Positions 11,226-22,089 of a stretch of 64,000 nucleotides of DNA are shown here, in pieces. The notes beneath the pieces were generated by a model. That model was not told the origin of the DNA. It worked only from the letters and a program-made list of their open reading frames with translations, and did no database searches. The first letter of the stretch is position 1; the number at the start of each line of letters is the position of its first letter. This DNA comes from Lycorma delicatula. Taxonomy: Eukaryota > Arthropoda > Insecta > Hemiptera > Fulgoridae. Both the position numbers and the translations under genes were made by a program. The stretch covers positions 153,618,575 to 153,682,574 of the forward strand of contig NC_134455.1 of the NCBI RefSeq assembly GCF_047948215.1, written 5' to 3'.

Positions 11226-11275
11226 CAATAAGATCCCTGATGGAGAAGTGACTCCGAAAGCACTAGGACATATAC
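11226..11275 (+). repeat. Penelope-like 3' terminus with degenerate hammerhead-like core
   Basis: CTGATG (11237-11242), complementary GGAG (11242-11245) and CTCC (11252-11255), then GAAA (11256-11259). This lies about 200 bp downstream of the GIY-YIG fragment on the same strand, where a Penelope terminal ribozyme motif is expected. Overlap of the stem with the conserved G and loss of the following A suggest it is inactive. Confidence 0.5.
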
Positions 11276-11996
11276 ATTGAAAATTGTTGGTAATTGGTAA
11301 CATTAATTTATTCAAAATAGTATTTTTTGTACAGCTGTACGTTAGTGTTACACTAGCGCTCCTTGTGGTGACAGGGGATACTATTGACCCACTTGTACCA
11401 ACTTAGCCACTAGTTTAGAGCATTTTTTGGGTGCGATTTTTGCAAATATTATATTTTAATAAAAAATGTGCCTAAGACCTTAACTAGGTGAAATCTCGAT
11501 ATACTGAGGATGACCTTACTCTACAGCCTCACCCCCTTGACCTTTTAAGTTGAATATTTAATGGCATCAATGCCCGGATATACAGAAGTAATCTACCCAA
11601 GTTTAGTCAAAATCAGTCCAGCAGTTCTGGAGATATAAGGTGCGAGACATCAAACACACACACGGTTTTTTGGGTTCCTTAGGTGTCAAACGTCATGATC
11701 CGGTGAAAACCCCATATGTCCAAATTGGGCCAATTACATAGGTTTCCTTCTGCAGCTATAGAGTTAGACGGGAAAGTAAAAATTCCAAAAAATAATAAAC
11801 AGAATATATAATTATTTTAAATATTTTCATTAAAAATACAGCACGCAAATCTATACGATGTAAACAAATACCTTAAAAAATAAGTTTAAAAAATTACTAA
11901 TACTTATTTTTAAACAATTAAAAATAACCAATTCTTCCAATATGAAAGCGTATAATGTTTAAAAAACAAATATTAATAAAAAGTTAACGCAAATGT
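11276..11996. other. AT-rich DNA with possible transposon remnant
   Basis: No gene. The part from about 11500 to 11770 is less AT-rich and has a short (CA)n run near 11650; it reads like a dispersed repeat fragment but has no second copy here. Confidence 0.4.
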
Positions 11997-12102
11997 GAAA
12001 AGAATGTACTTGAAGAAATTCAGAGAATGCTGTTAAGATTCTTTCCCACGACCCGTGAATCTGAGTCTTATATCTGAGTTTTCTAAAAACTCAGATATAA
12101 GA
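11997..12102 (+). repeat. Direct repeat copy 1, ending in a perfect hairpin
   Basis: About 95 bp match 13031-13135 in the same orientation (landmarks GTACTTGAAG, AATGCTGTTAA, GTCTGAGT, TTTTCTAAAAAC). At its end is a perfect 17-bp inverted repeat with a three-base loop: arms 12066-12082 and 12086-12102, sequence of the left arm TCTTATATCTGAGTTTT. The second copy lacks the palindrome. Confidence 0.75.
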
Positions 12103-12386
12103 TTTTTGTAGCTTATTCTTCAGTTTATCATGTAAACTTTGTTATTTATGGTTTATTTACTATAACTAATTTAAGTTTGGTTGGTTCTAGTTCTTTTATA
12201 ATTATTCATGTATTTATTTCTTCTGGTCTATTTGATTTAATTAGTATTGTTTATTATCGTTTACGTAAATGTAGTTTTTTTTGAATGTTAAAGATCTTTT
12301 AAATTATTTACCTTCTTTAAGATAATTTTTGGTTTTCATTTTGTGTAATGAGTATGTCTTGTCCTCCTATTTGCAGTAGATTAATG
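12099..12386 (+). pseudogene. ND4: Nuclear copy of mitochondrial ND4 (NUMT)
   Basis: Read with the invertebrate mitochondrial code (ATA Met, TGA Trp), the sequence gives VAYSSVYHVNFVIYGLFTMT, then a GS..FMIIHVFISSGLFDL stretch and YYRLRKCSFFW, matching the conserved AYSSV.H, GS and SSGLF.L...Y.R signature of NADH dehydrogenase subunit 4. Further on, after small frameshifts near 12300 and 12340, LLNYLPSL and FSFCVMSMSCPP match the following ND4 region. About 95 codons remain of a protein of roughly 440. In the nucleus it cannot be expressed as ND4, because of the frameshifts and the mitochondrial code. Assembly chimera is an alternative to true insertion. Confidence 0.8.
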
Positions 12387-13030
12387 CCAAAAATAACCAT
12401 AAAAAAGTTGTAAAGCCCCATAAAATGAAAAAGTTCTAACAAAAGCTTTTACAGATTTTTATATACTTAAATGTTTAAGAAATATGAGTATAGCAGCTTA
12501 AAAATAACTTTATATACTTTTTCTTAAGCATCACAACAAATAAATAGCTAAACAAATTTTTTTGATTATAAGGACAAATCTCGGCTAAACTACAAAAAAA
12601 AAACAAAAAAAAAACGAGATGCAGAATACCACTTTTATATTTCATGAAATGTTTCAGAGAGAATTAGTATTGAAATTTTAAGCTTTTGATTCTTATTAGT
12701 TTATGTTTTAAATGGCCTCTGGAAACTTTCCGCAGTATAAAACTATTACTACATATTTACAGGTTTAATGCTACTAAAAAACAATAACCTAACAGAAAAA
12801 GAAAATCAAATTAAAATTATCCAAATAAAATCGCTAAAAATCTGTTAAAAATCCATTCTGCGTCATTTAAACAAAAATTTTATCAACGTTTAAGAAAGAA
12901 TTATCCAAACACACTACAAAAACAAAATTAGGAAATAATATTCGATCCAGAGATTTAAATTAATTTTTTTATGAACTAATATGGATATATGAAGCCATAT
13001 TTCGGGACATTGGCTGATACTGCATTAAAA
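12387..13030. other. AT-rich noncoding DNA
   Basis: Nothing recognised; A-rich runs near 12595. Confidence 0.5.
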
Positions 13031-13135
13031 TGTAAAAAGATGTAGCGTACTTGAAGCGATTCAAAAAATGCTGTTAAACTCTTTCGCATGACTCGTAGGT
13101 CTGAGTGAACGATTAACTTTTCTAAAAACACAAAT
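13031..13135 (+). repeat. Direct repeat copy 2
   Basis: Partner of 11997-12102, about 1.03 kb away in the same orientation, somewhat diverged. Together they flank the NUMT and the intervening AT-rich DNA. Confidence 0.65.
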
Positions 13136-15730
13136 CTAGCTTTCTTTTAAATATGCGTAAACGGTTTACCTTTATAATTGTATAATTTTGTATATGAATA
13201 CATCTATATCACTTTATCACTTCACAAAATAACTACTACTGAAAAAACTGCAGATAAAAATAACACAATTAAGAGAGAACGTGAAAACACCGTAATTCAA
13301 GACAAAAATTCAATTCTTTTTGTTAGGAACTTTAAAAAAAGAAACAACTATCTCTAATTGTTGTAGCAAATTTTTAAAAATTTAAGAGATAATAAACGAC
13401 TGAAACGTCTTTATTAAAAAGAGCATAGCGTCAACATACTTAATTTTTATTTTAAAATACGGAAATAATTTATATTATTAAAAAAATAAGTAGATTTACA
13501 CCCGTAATGAAAACTTAATGTATCCAAGTTTCCATAACTTCTGGCTGACTAATTAGTGTAGGTGTTAGAATGTCGACTTTTAGATCTAGTTTTGAGTCAT
13601 CAGATTCCCTAAACAGTTTGTCGCCCTTTACCTTATATTTTTTTATCTACCCCATCTAGCTCGATAAAAAACAGGTAATAGCATTTAAAATCGTAATAAT
13701 AAAAAAACCATCCACCATATTAAAAGTAGAACGATGATATTTTTTGTTAACAGTTAATTTTTCCTCTTCAATTTTTATTGAATTTTTCCCAGTAACCTAA
13801 GATAGATTTATTTAAATGATGAGTTTGATGTCGTTAGGCCAACATTTAACACTTAAAACTCGAAAAGCAGAAAACCGAAATCAAAACTTAGCAACTTTAT
13901 TTGAGGACCGTATATTTCTTGCAATCATATTTTACAGAGTATAAGTACGTTAAGAGGCTGAAAATGACCAAAAATGAAAATTTTATATTCAAAATAAAAT
14001 GTTTATATATAAAAATAGTTTAATAGAACAATTTTAACACATCAATATCGGTTCAAGAAATGAAGTTAAAAAAATGCTTTGACTTACGGCGAAAACAGTT
14101 GAGAAAGGAAAAATTACATTTTTAACATCTTTACATTTTTTTTACTCGGGAAAATTGGTAGGTGTGAAAGAGATATCAAGATATCCCGACGTGAATTTCG
14201 AAAATTTATAAGCAATTTAAATAAGAAATAATTGTTTCTGGTTCTTGAAAGCGAGTTCTGTAAAAAAAGCCGTTTCCACGATCCTATGCCACACCCACTT
14301 TTATATTAATATTAAAATACTCCAGAAATTAAATTAAAAATTGGACTGAAAGACCAAAATAGTTGGCATCTCCTACATCATAACCTGAACAAAACCACTA
14401 CTTTAGCCGCCTACCCTTATATTCGTCAAACTAAGTTCTAAACAAAAAATCAAATCTAGACTTTTCAAATATTTCTTTTACATATTTTAATCACGGTTAA
14501 AAATGAAAACAAAATTTTTATGCGCATACCTTACTTCTGATATTGGTATCACTGTAGAGTTATTCGTTACATTATATACTTCAGACTTATTATACAAGTT
14601 TTAGGCCTGTAGCCTAAATGATACGTAGTCTTCTTATAAAATATAACACCTGATGATGCGAGTGATACCGGAGTTTTAGCGTATAATTCATGTACGTAGA
14701 TAAAATACAAATTGTATTTTATTATCAAAAGTAAAACCAATAAAGATAATTAATTAATTGTATCAGTTATTCCGAACACCGATTTAAATGTTAATTTTAC
14801 TAATGTAATCTACGATGATTATACGATTCGACAGTGGAAAAACATCGAATCGCTTAATTCTAGTTTACTAACACGAATATTGTGTAAATTTGAGAATAAA
14901 CAATAATTACAAAAGCAGATAACTAATGAACTGATTTGTTAACGTAAGTAAATCAACAGAAATCAAATATTTTCTGAATCTGTATTAATTTAAACTAATT
15001 GATATTGTTTTTAATTATTTATAAGATTAAAAAAAATAATGATTACTAAAAAGCAAAAAATATTCGTCACATTTACGCCTTAGCACATATACCTTAATGA
15101 GTTCATTATATTTACAGTAAATAAACATGAAATCATTTAACGAAATATATATTTTTCCGGAGTTTGATTACTATCAATTAGCTTCCTGATAATCGGCTTA
15201 TTATAGTTACTTTGATCACTGATCGTAAGCATTGTTTAACTAATCATCCTTAACCCAACTAATCGATAATGATTAGTACAACTAACTTCGGTCAGAGTTA
15301 CGGATCGATACGCATTTACTAAACAATAATAATCATCAATTAAGTACTTTCTTAAGTAGAGATGTAGTCTACGTAGCAACTTAATTACTATGTAATAACA
15401 TTATGCAAATTTTTTGTTTGCAATGATATAACTGATGATAATAACAACAATAATATGAGCAGCAGACACGACTGAATTACAAAAATCAAAAAATTTTGCA
15501 GTTAAGATGTAAATTTATACTTCAGCCAATTCAATTGGAATTAAATGCACACATGCGATTCACTTGAATTGGCTAGAACTAGATAATTCAATTAAATAAG
15601 TTTCTACCTCGAGCAAATTAAAAAAGTAATCGGTAAATTTCTGTCACAACTCAAAACAAAATATTCTTCACGCAATTTATTTATAACTGCAAATAAACAA
15701 CGATGCTAAAAATTGTACTTAATATTAAAA
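13136..15730. other. AT-rich DNA, unclassified
   Basis: No gene supported. A CTGATGA at 14650-14656 resembles a Penelope terminus but lacks GAAA. An 11-bp inverted repeat (AGCCAATTCAA, 15524-15534 and 15564-15574) is present. Segment 13900-14450 has a dispersed-repeat look without a second copy in the window. Confidence 0.4.
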
Positions 15731-15732
15731 AT

Positions 15733-15771
15733 TAGATGGTCATTTCGGTTGTTAAGTAACCATCATCAACA
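15733..15771 (-). repeat. Hammerhead-like motif, Penelope-type
   Basis: On the minus strand: TTGATGA (15769-15763), stem GGTT (15761-15758) pairing with AACC (15750-15747), then GAAA (15746-15743). The hammerhead core would be CUGAUGA, stem II, GAAA, so only the first core base differs. No Penelope coding sequence was recognised nearby. Confidence 0.45.
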
Positions 15772-15948
15772 GGGTTTTAGGAAATAGTAAAAACAAAAAA
15801 CGTAACAAATACAAGAAAAAAAAGTAACTGACAAATCAAAAAATTACTGACAAATAAGCAATATTTTCGAAATGCTATAAACTGAATATATCTAAGTTGT
15901 TTTTACCTCAACAGCACACATGGTTGTTTTTGTTTAGCCTTATATGCG

Positions 15949-16445
15949 CTTCCTTAATATACAAGACACGTGCATTAGGTGGTGGTGTGTAATCTGTAAC
16001 TTCAATCCATCCTTTTGCACTGTAATCTGTAAATTAAATCTATTCTTTTGATTGGGATTGCTTAAAACGACAATAGTTGTATTTTTTACTCTTATTCTAA
16101 CCTACGCTCCACACATGCGTGTTAGCCGAATATCTGTACTCGGCTTAACACAAAAAGTGTCCCACTTTGACGTATGTTAATTTACCGATTCCAGACGGAA
16201 AATATTCGTGTTCGGCAACGAATACCGAACAATCATTAACAAACCCCAATTTTTTTTATCCACACGTGCAGTATTCATGTATGAATACCGAATATTCATA
16301 CAAGAACACGGATGTGTGTAGCCGAGCTTAGAAAAATAATAAAAGTACAACTGTTGTCATTTTAGGTAATCCCAATCAAAAGAACAGATTTTACAGATTG
16401 CATACTACTACCGTATGTATACACGTCTCTTATATATTAAGGAAG
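15949..16445. mobile_element. MITE-like element with long terminal inverted repeats
   Basis: The left end CTTCCTTAATATACAAGACA and the reverse complement of the right end, CTTCCTTAATATATAAGAGA, match; arms of about 130-190 bp continue inward (landmarks AATCCCAATCAAAAGAA, ACAACTNTTGTC, ATGTGTGGAGC/ATGTGTGTAGC). The centre has no coding potential. Length 497 bp and structure fit a non-autonomous DNA transposon. No clear target duplication, so the superfamily is unassigned. Confidence 0.75.
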
Positions 16446-17024
16446 ATAAACAGTCTGAAGAAAAAAGATATAGCATGAACCGATCGAAGAGATGTCCTTT
16501 CCAATTAAAAACATTTAACGGTACGTTAATGTTCTTAACGATTAAAACTTTCACTAAACAGATTTTTTAAATTTTAAATTCTAAAAGGCTTGTTCCTCGT
16601 TGTTGTTCAACAATAACGTTTTCGCACCTACATTCACTAAATTAGTCTTCCCAGCTGTCTAATCCCAATTTACTACGTATACTTTTCAAAACTAAACTTT
16701 CTAATAAAATGATTTTTTTATCAGTTTCCAGGCAATATTTATCTTGTTTTCTACATTTATAACGAGCCAAATGCTCTATTATTTTAGTTTTAATCTTTCT
16801 TTTAACTTACCCTACTATTTTAAATTATAATTGTTTTTACAAATTAATTTACAAATGATCGTCTCTTTCGATAGGTTTAATTTTATCTTTAGCTTTTCAG
16901 AGCACATAAATAGTACTTAAGCGTCCATAGCACACAAGAGTATATAATTTTAGATTTTCTTGTTTTCCAATTTAAAATTAGCAATGGTAATTTTAAAATT
17001 TTATTAAAACCCAATTATTTTTAG

Positions 17025-17056
<32 letters not shown>

Positions 17057-18389
17057 CATTTTTTTAAATAAAATATTACCACCTAATTTTTTATTTTATT
17101 TATTTAAAAAATTTCCAAAGTCTCTAAAACGTTATTTTATTTAAAGGACTTATTAATTAAATACATCGAAAAATAGAACACTTTTTTGAATAGTATGATT
17201 ACCGACTTGGGACGTACAACTAAATCAAAAAATTATTTACTTTTTTGTTATTTAATTTATTATTTTATTTTTTACTTTTATATCTTAATCCATTTTTTTT
17301 TTATTTGTTTTCGTTTTAATTTAATGTTACGCGTACGTAATAGTAATTATTTTAATAATTTGATATGCGTATGAACAACTGTACGAGTGGTAAACATAGA
17401 TTGTGTGATAGTAAATTCATTTGAAGATTAGTCAAATTGCTCTAACCTAACGATCATCAATATCGTTAACATTCCACTATAAACTTATCTGTCCCCGAGT
17501 ACGGAGCTACTATTTTAATAAGAATTCTTAATTAATAAGTACGCTACGTATACTGAATTTGTTTTATTCTTACAGGTTATTATTTTGCAATCTATTGCAA
17601 ATAGATGATTAGCAACATATTCTAGAATCCTGTTTGTATGTTTATTATGTTTTAAAGACTACTAATCCGATTCTACCAAAACTTTAAAAATGAGGAAACT
17701 TAATTATAAAAAGCAAATATAAATACACTATTTCAAAAGCACTGCACTAAACTGTTATTCAAAAAGTGTCTTCTGCCATTTTTTTTTTATGCTTTCTGAC
17801 TAAAGTTTTATAGGTGGAAAATTAAAAATCATAATTTCCAATAAATGTTAAAGGAAAAATTTTGTCGTTATTTTCTCCAATAAAATTAATAATTTTATAG
17901 GGATAAATGTTACAGCATATAAATTTTTTTTAAAAATTAGTCTAGAACATTTAAAAAATGTAGGCCAGGAGTTTTCTCAAGATGAAAACCTGGTTTCTTA
18001 CCGCGTTTTGCCCATATATAATTTTATTATAAGGTTAAAAGATGAAAGAAATAATTGGTCCATTTTTCGACTATGTAAATAATTACAACAAATTTCATGA
18101 TATTTTTTGAAATGAAACGCTTCCTTAGCTAGTACGTATGTAAACAAAAGTTTGAAAAACTGAAGCGGCCATCCTGTTTCAGTTTTTCTTACATGTATGT
18201 AATACATGTAACATGGATTAGTTTGTTTACATGTGTGTAATATTGTTTAAGCAGCATGGCTGCTTAATCACTATAAATGTTTTTCAATATCGTGTAAAAA
18301 AATTTTCAACTGAAATTATATCAGCATTAAAGTAACTACAGTAAAGTGGGCCGTAGTGAAAATCATAAACACATTTCAATCGCTGTCTA
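16446..18389. other. AT-rich noncoding DNA
   Basis: No gene. A (TA)n run lies at 17023-17051. A short open frame at 17186-17374 is made of AT-rich hydrophobic codons and is probably chance. Confidence 0.5.
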
Positions 18390-18585
18390 CCCGGATCAGG
18401 ATGTGTTGCGGTGTTCCACAGGGGTCAGGGTTAGGCACAACGTTGTGAAACATCGCATACGACGAATTGTCTGTCGTGCTTTCTGAAGGGGAAGCTCTGA
18501 CCGGTTTTGCCGATGACACGGCTTAGGTAGCGACAGCCAAATTGGAGCGGGTGGTGATGGACACTGGAAACGAGACTGAAAATTA
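18390..18585 (+). pseudogene. Non-LTR retrotransposon RT fragment (R1-clade-like)
   Basis: One frame reads GVPQGSGLGTTL, a stop, NIAYDEL, then ALTGFADDTA, a second stop and VATAKLE. GVPQGS.LGP.LWN..YD followed by FADD are RT motifs B and C of non-LTR elements; the FADD carries the two catalytic Asp residues. A TGA sits where Trp of LWN is expected. Only about 65 codons of the palm domain survive, with AT-rich DNA abruptly on both sides. It resembles the larger copy at 42100 more than the one at 51790. Confidence 0.8.
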
Positions 18586-19434
18586 ATTTTGTTCATGTTT
18601 TTAAAACAAATCCAATAATCTCAATGAAACAAAAGAAATTAAGCTACAAATAGAATTGAAGCTACACCTACAATTTTATATAAATATATATATAAGTTAT
18701 AACAAAACGTTTTGAGCTTAAGTTTTGAATAGAATGAATAGTAACAGAAAATGATTTTCATCGAAAGAAGTAAATCCCCAATCTGAGATTTAATTAATTT
18801 TTTAAATAAACATTTTCACCATGTTAAAAACATTCTGTTTTTATTACAATAAAAGTTTTGATCTCAGGTACAATAAGTAAGAAAGTAGAAAGAAAAGTTT
18901 TTTTGGAAAACCTTTATGTGTAATAAAGACAATAGAAAAAAGCTTAAATAAATTTAATAATACCCCAACAGCAATAAAAAGTAACGGAAATCTGTTTTTT
19001 TTTAAATTTGTTTTATTAGCAATATAATAAAATTATTAACAAAAAGTTCTTTGCTTTCTCATACTAATAAAAAAAATGCGAATTAAAGCAAAATATAATT
19101 CTTTTAACTGTACTAATCCTCAAGGTAACATAAAACCTAAGAAGAATACATTAAATGACAATTGTTTGGGCATTTTACTCAAAAAATGAATTATTAAAAC
19201 ATTATTAAACATTTTAAACATGCTTAAATTATTTAAACATTTTATTAAAACATATTATCCTCGTCCAAAATAATGTTTGAAACTATTTTCATTCGTCAAA
19301 ACTTACTGTAATCTGAATTAGAAAAATAGTCAATTGCAGAGGGTACAAAAAAGAATAACGGGGTTTTAAAGCTATCTAATATCTCTTCATTTTTTATTTA
19401 TAGTAATGAATCACAAATAAAATTAAAGAGTAAC
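18586..19434. other. AT-rich noncoding DNA
   Basis: Nothing recognised. Confidence 0.6.
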
Positions 19435-19939
19435 TCTTACAGTTTTTCCTTACATGTGTTCAATGTGAGTAATTACCGTCTCGTAGTACATAACCAACCG
19501 ATAGGAGACTTCATCTCATACTTTAACTAGCATGTATGTAGTAATGGAAGCGATGGCGGTTTCAATCCTGTGCCTCAAATCAAGTAGATCAATAAGTAGC
19601 GAAGACACCTACTTAAGAGCCTTTATAAAACCCCAAAAGGAAAAAAATCACCCCAAAAAGGAAAAATTCAACTAATCTCTAACAGAGCTATACGAGTGAA
19701 GAGGCGCACTATCTTGTTATAAAGTAAAATTGTTTGACTCATCTTGCAATTAAGTAAAAAACCGTGTACAGGGCATTTACAATATAAGAAACTCTTTCTA
19801 CGTTTGCTTCAGCGAAAAAGAACGACCGTAAATTTGCCACAGTTGGATCACAATCAGATTTTCTACGGAACACACGTAGAACTGATTCACATTCAGCAAA
19901 TTGTAAAACACAGAAAGCTTTCCGTTTAGGAGTCGCCAT
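19435..19939 (-). pseudogene. DD41D-like Tc1/mariner transposase relic, internally deleted
   Basis: From the minus-strand ATG at 19939 the frame begins MATPKRKAFCVLQFAECES, the N-terminal helix-turn-helix start of a mariner-type family, then decays after DCDPT. After a large deletion the C-terminal part appears: QDSAPLHSYSSVRD (second catalytic Asp, 19716-19696), a broken stretch, FFSFWGFIKALK (near 19635), DLRHRIETAIASITT (near 19565) and a terminal THIEHM with a stop near 19452. The first Asp and the Asp normally in PDLTP.DFFLWG are gone. No TIRs identified. This is a different family from the element at 38439, though related in domain plan. Confidence 0.75.
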
Positions 19940-22089
19940 CTTGGCTAAATGTGTTGCCAAGCTGAAAAATAGGTAATTAATCTACGACCACGCGCGCAAA
20001 TAAAACTGTTCATTTGCTCTTGATTCTAGCCTCAAACCAATACTATACACCTCATCCAAGAGACATTATAACAAATTAAAACCCGGATATCCTTTTTGTA
20101 ACCCGATATTATATATACAAGATTCTGAACCTTAAATTACAGAATTATTTAAGTTACTGGATTTCAAAACAACGAAAACAACTGGTAGAGTGGGGTCATT
20201 TATTGGCTGACAAATAATTTCCCCTTTTTTAATTCAATAACAGCCAGGAAATAAAAACTCTTAATATGACTAAAAAGTAACTAGGCTAAACTTACAAATA
20301 GATGTCAAAAGTTATATTTAATATTGATAATGATTAGCTTATTTTAAAAATTAATTTCACTGAACCAAAACAATCTCACGATTAAAAAAATAAATACTTT
20401 TTCATAGTTATCTATTATTTTTATTATATGATCCATTAGGTAGCAGATCATCAATAATAATGAATTAACAAAACGTTCTACTACATCAACTACGTTCCTC
20501 AACATCACGATCTGTTAAGAATTTATATCAAAATGTTTTTATGTTGTCGCGGTATGTTGTATTATGGTTCTCTAATAGCGATTATTTATTACTTATTTAA
20601 TAGTAAACTATAAATTTCTTGAGGAAAACAGAATAAAATATATCTTATTTACTGAATTTATATGATACATCATTAATTCCAAATAAAAATTGTTTTAGAT
20701 TTGCTCGTCTCCGTTTAATTTCAAACATTATGTAATATTACTGTATTTAAGACTTACGACAATGCAAATAATACATTATTCTGAACTTTCGTTAAATCTT
20801 TTAAAAAAATTATTTTAATTAGTAGTTTAATCGAAGTAGGTAAAGTTAAAAAGATAATTAATTTCTAACAAACTTTCACTGATTATTTCCATTCGTATAA
20901 TTTTTAATTAGTATCTTAATAATAAATTAAACTGTATTTATATTTTACTTTTAATATAACTGGATCGTTCTTCGTTAGAGCTTGCGTTAATGAATGGATT
21001 AGTGAGGCACCCGGGTGTGAGGCTACACAAAAACACCCCGTTTCAGAAGTTACATATTTATCTCGTGTCTGGTATAATTCTATAAATGTGGAATTCCCTC
21101 CCGACCGTCTAGCATAAGTGTAGCTCCTGTAAAGTAACACTGAGAATTAAATAAACTAAGATGTGTTTATTCTTCCTTTATTTAATCATTTTTTAATGTC
21201 ATTTAATATAAAATAGTGTAAGTTTACTTTTATTTAATTACTGTTTACATTAACGATAGGATTTCTCAACTATAATTCTAAATGCTTAGTGCATACAGTC
21301 TGGTATGTAGTAATCAACAGTATACGTGTAGTAAATAACACTATACGTGAGAATATTTAATAGTGAGGATTTCTCACGTTTTATCTTCATATTCCAAAAA
21401 CTGTCGGTTAACTTGTACTGCAATAATACAAATACGAATCTATTATTATTTTTCCTACGTTTATAAACTTATATAATAAGTAAAGAGGGCAGGTTATTAC
21501 TTCAATTCAGCTGGTAATATTTTTTAATATTAACACAAATTAAAAGTTACAAATTACTAGTTGACAAGGCGAGGTGCGTATTCGGAAAGTTTACGAACTA
21601 CAGCTGTGTACAGTCACGTTCCAGTGGTACTAGTAAAGTAAATGCGACTTCTGCCGTGAAATTAAATTGTTTTAAACATTATTGTCTGTGTGTAAGAACG
21701 CAGACGCATATTATGATAGTGTTTCATAAGATTATATTATTTATTAGACTTCATTTATATTAATTTCATATTAATGAATTAATTCATGTCATTTTAATGT
21801 CTATGTTTAATAATAAAACATCAGTTTTTCTTCTGCTTAATTATAGTTATTTTTGCATAAATAATGAATTTTATCTTTTATCCTGTTATTTTGTAATAAG
21901 AGCAATTGTTTTCTTAGTCAATGTACTTTAAAGCATAAGCACGATAAAAATATATCGTACTAAAAAAAGTATATATAAGTAAATAAACTATAAATTTCTT
22001 ACATCAATTGTTTTGGTTTAAGTAATGATAATATACTCCTCACAATACATATGAAATAGATGATTTCGACAGGTGTGTTATTAGAAGAG
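19940..22089. other. AT-rich noncoding DNA
   Basis: No gene is supported. A minus-strand open frame at 20916-21140 and a less AT-rich patch at 21560-21660 might be remnants of exons or transposons; I recognise no domain in either. Confidence 0.4.

Noticed and set aside
14650..14675. CTGATGA motif as another hammerhead
   Set aside because: No GAAA follows at the right place and the possible stem is poor.
20916..21140. Minus-strand open frame of 74 codons, considered as a host exon
   Set aside because: Composition is balanced but no domain, no convincing splice sites and no second copy were seen.
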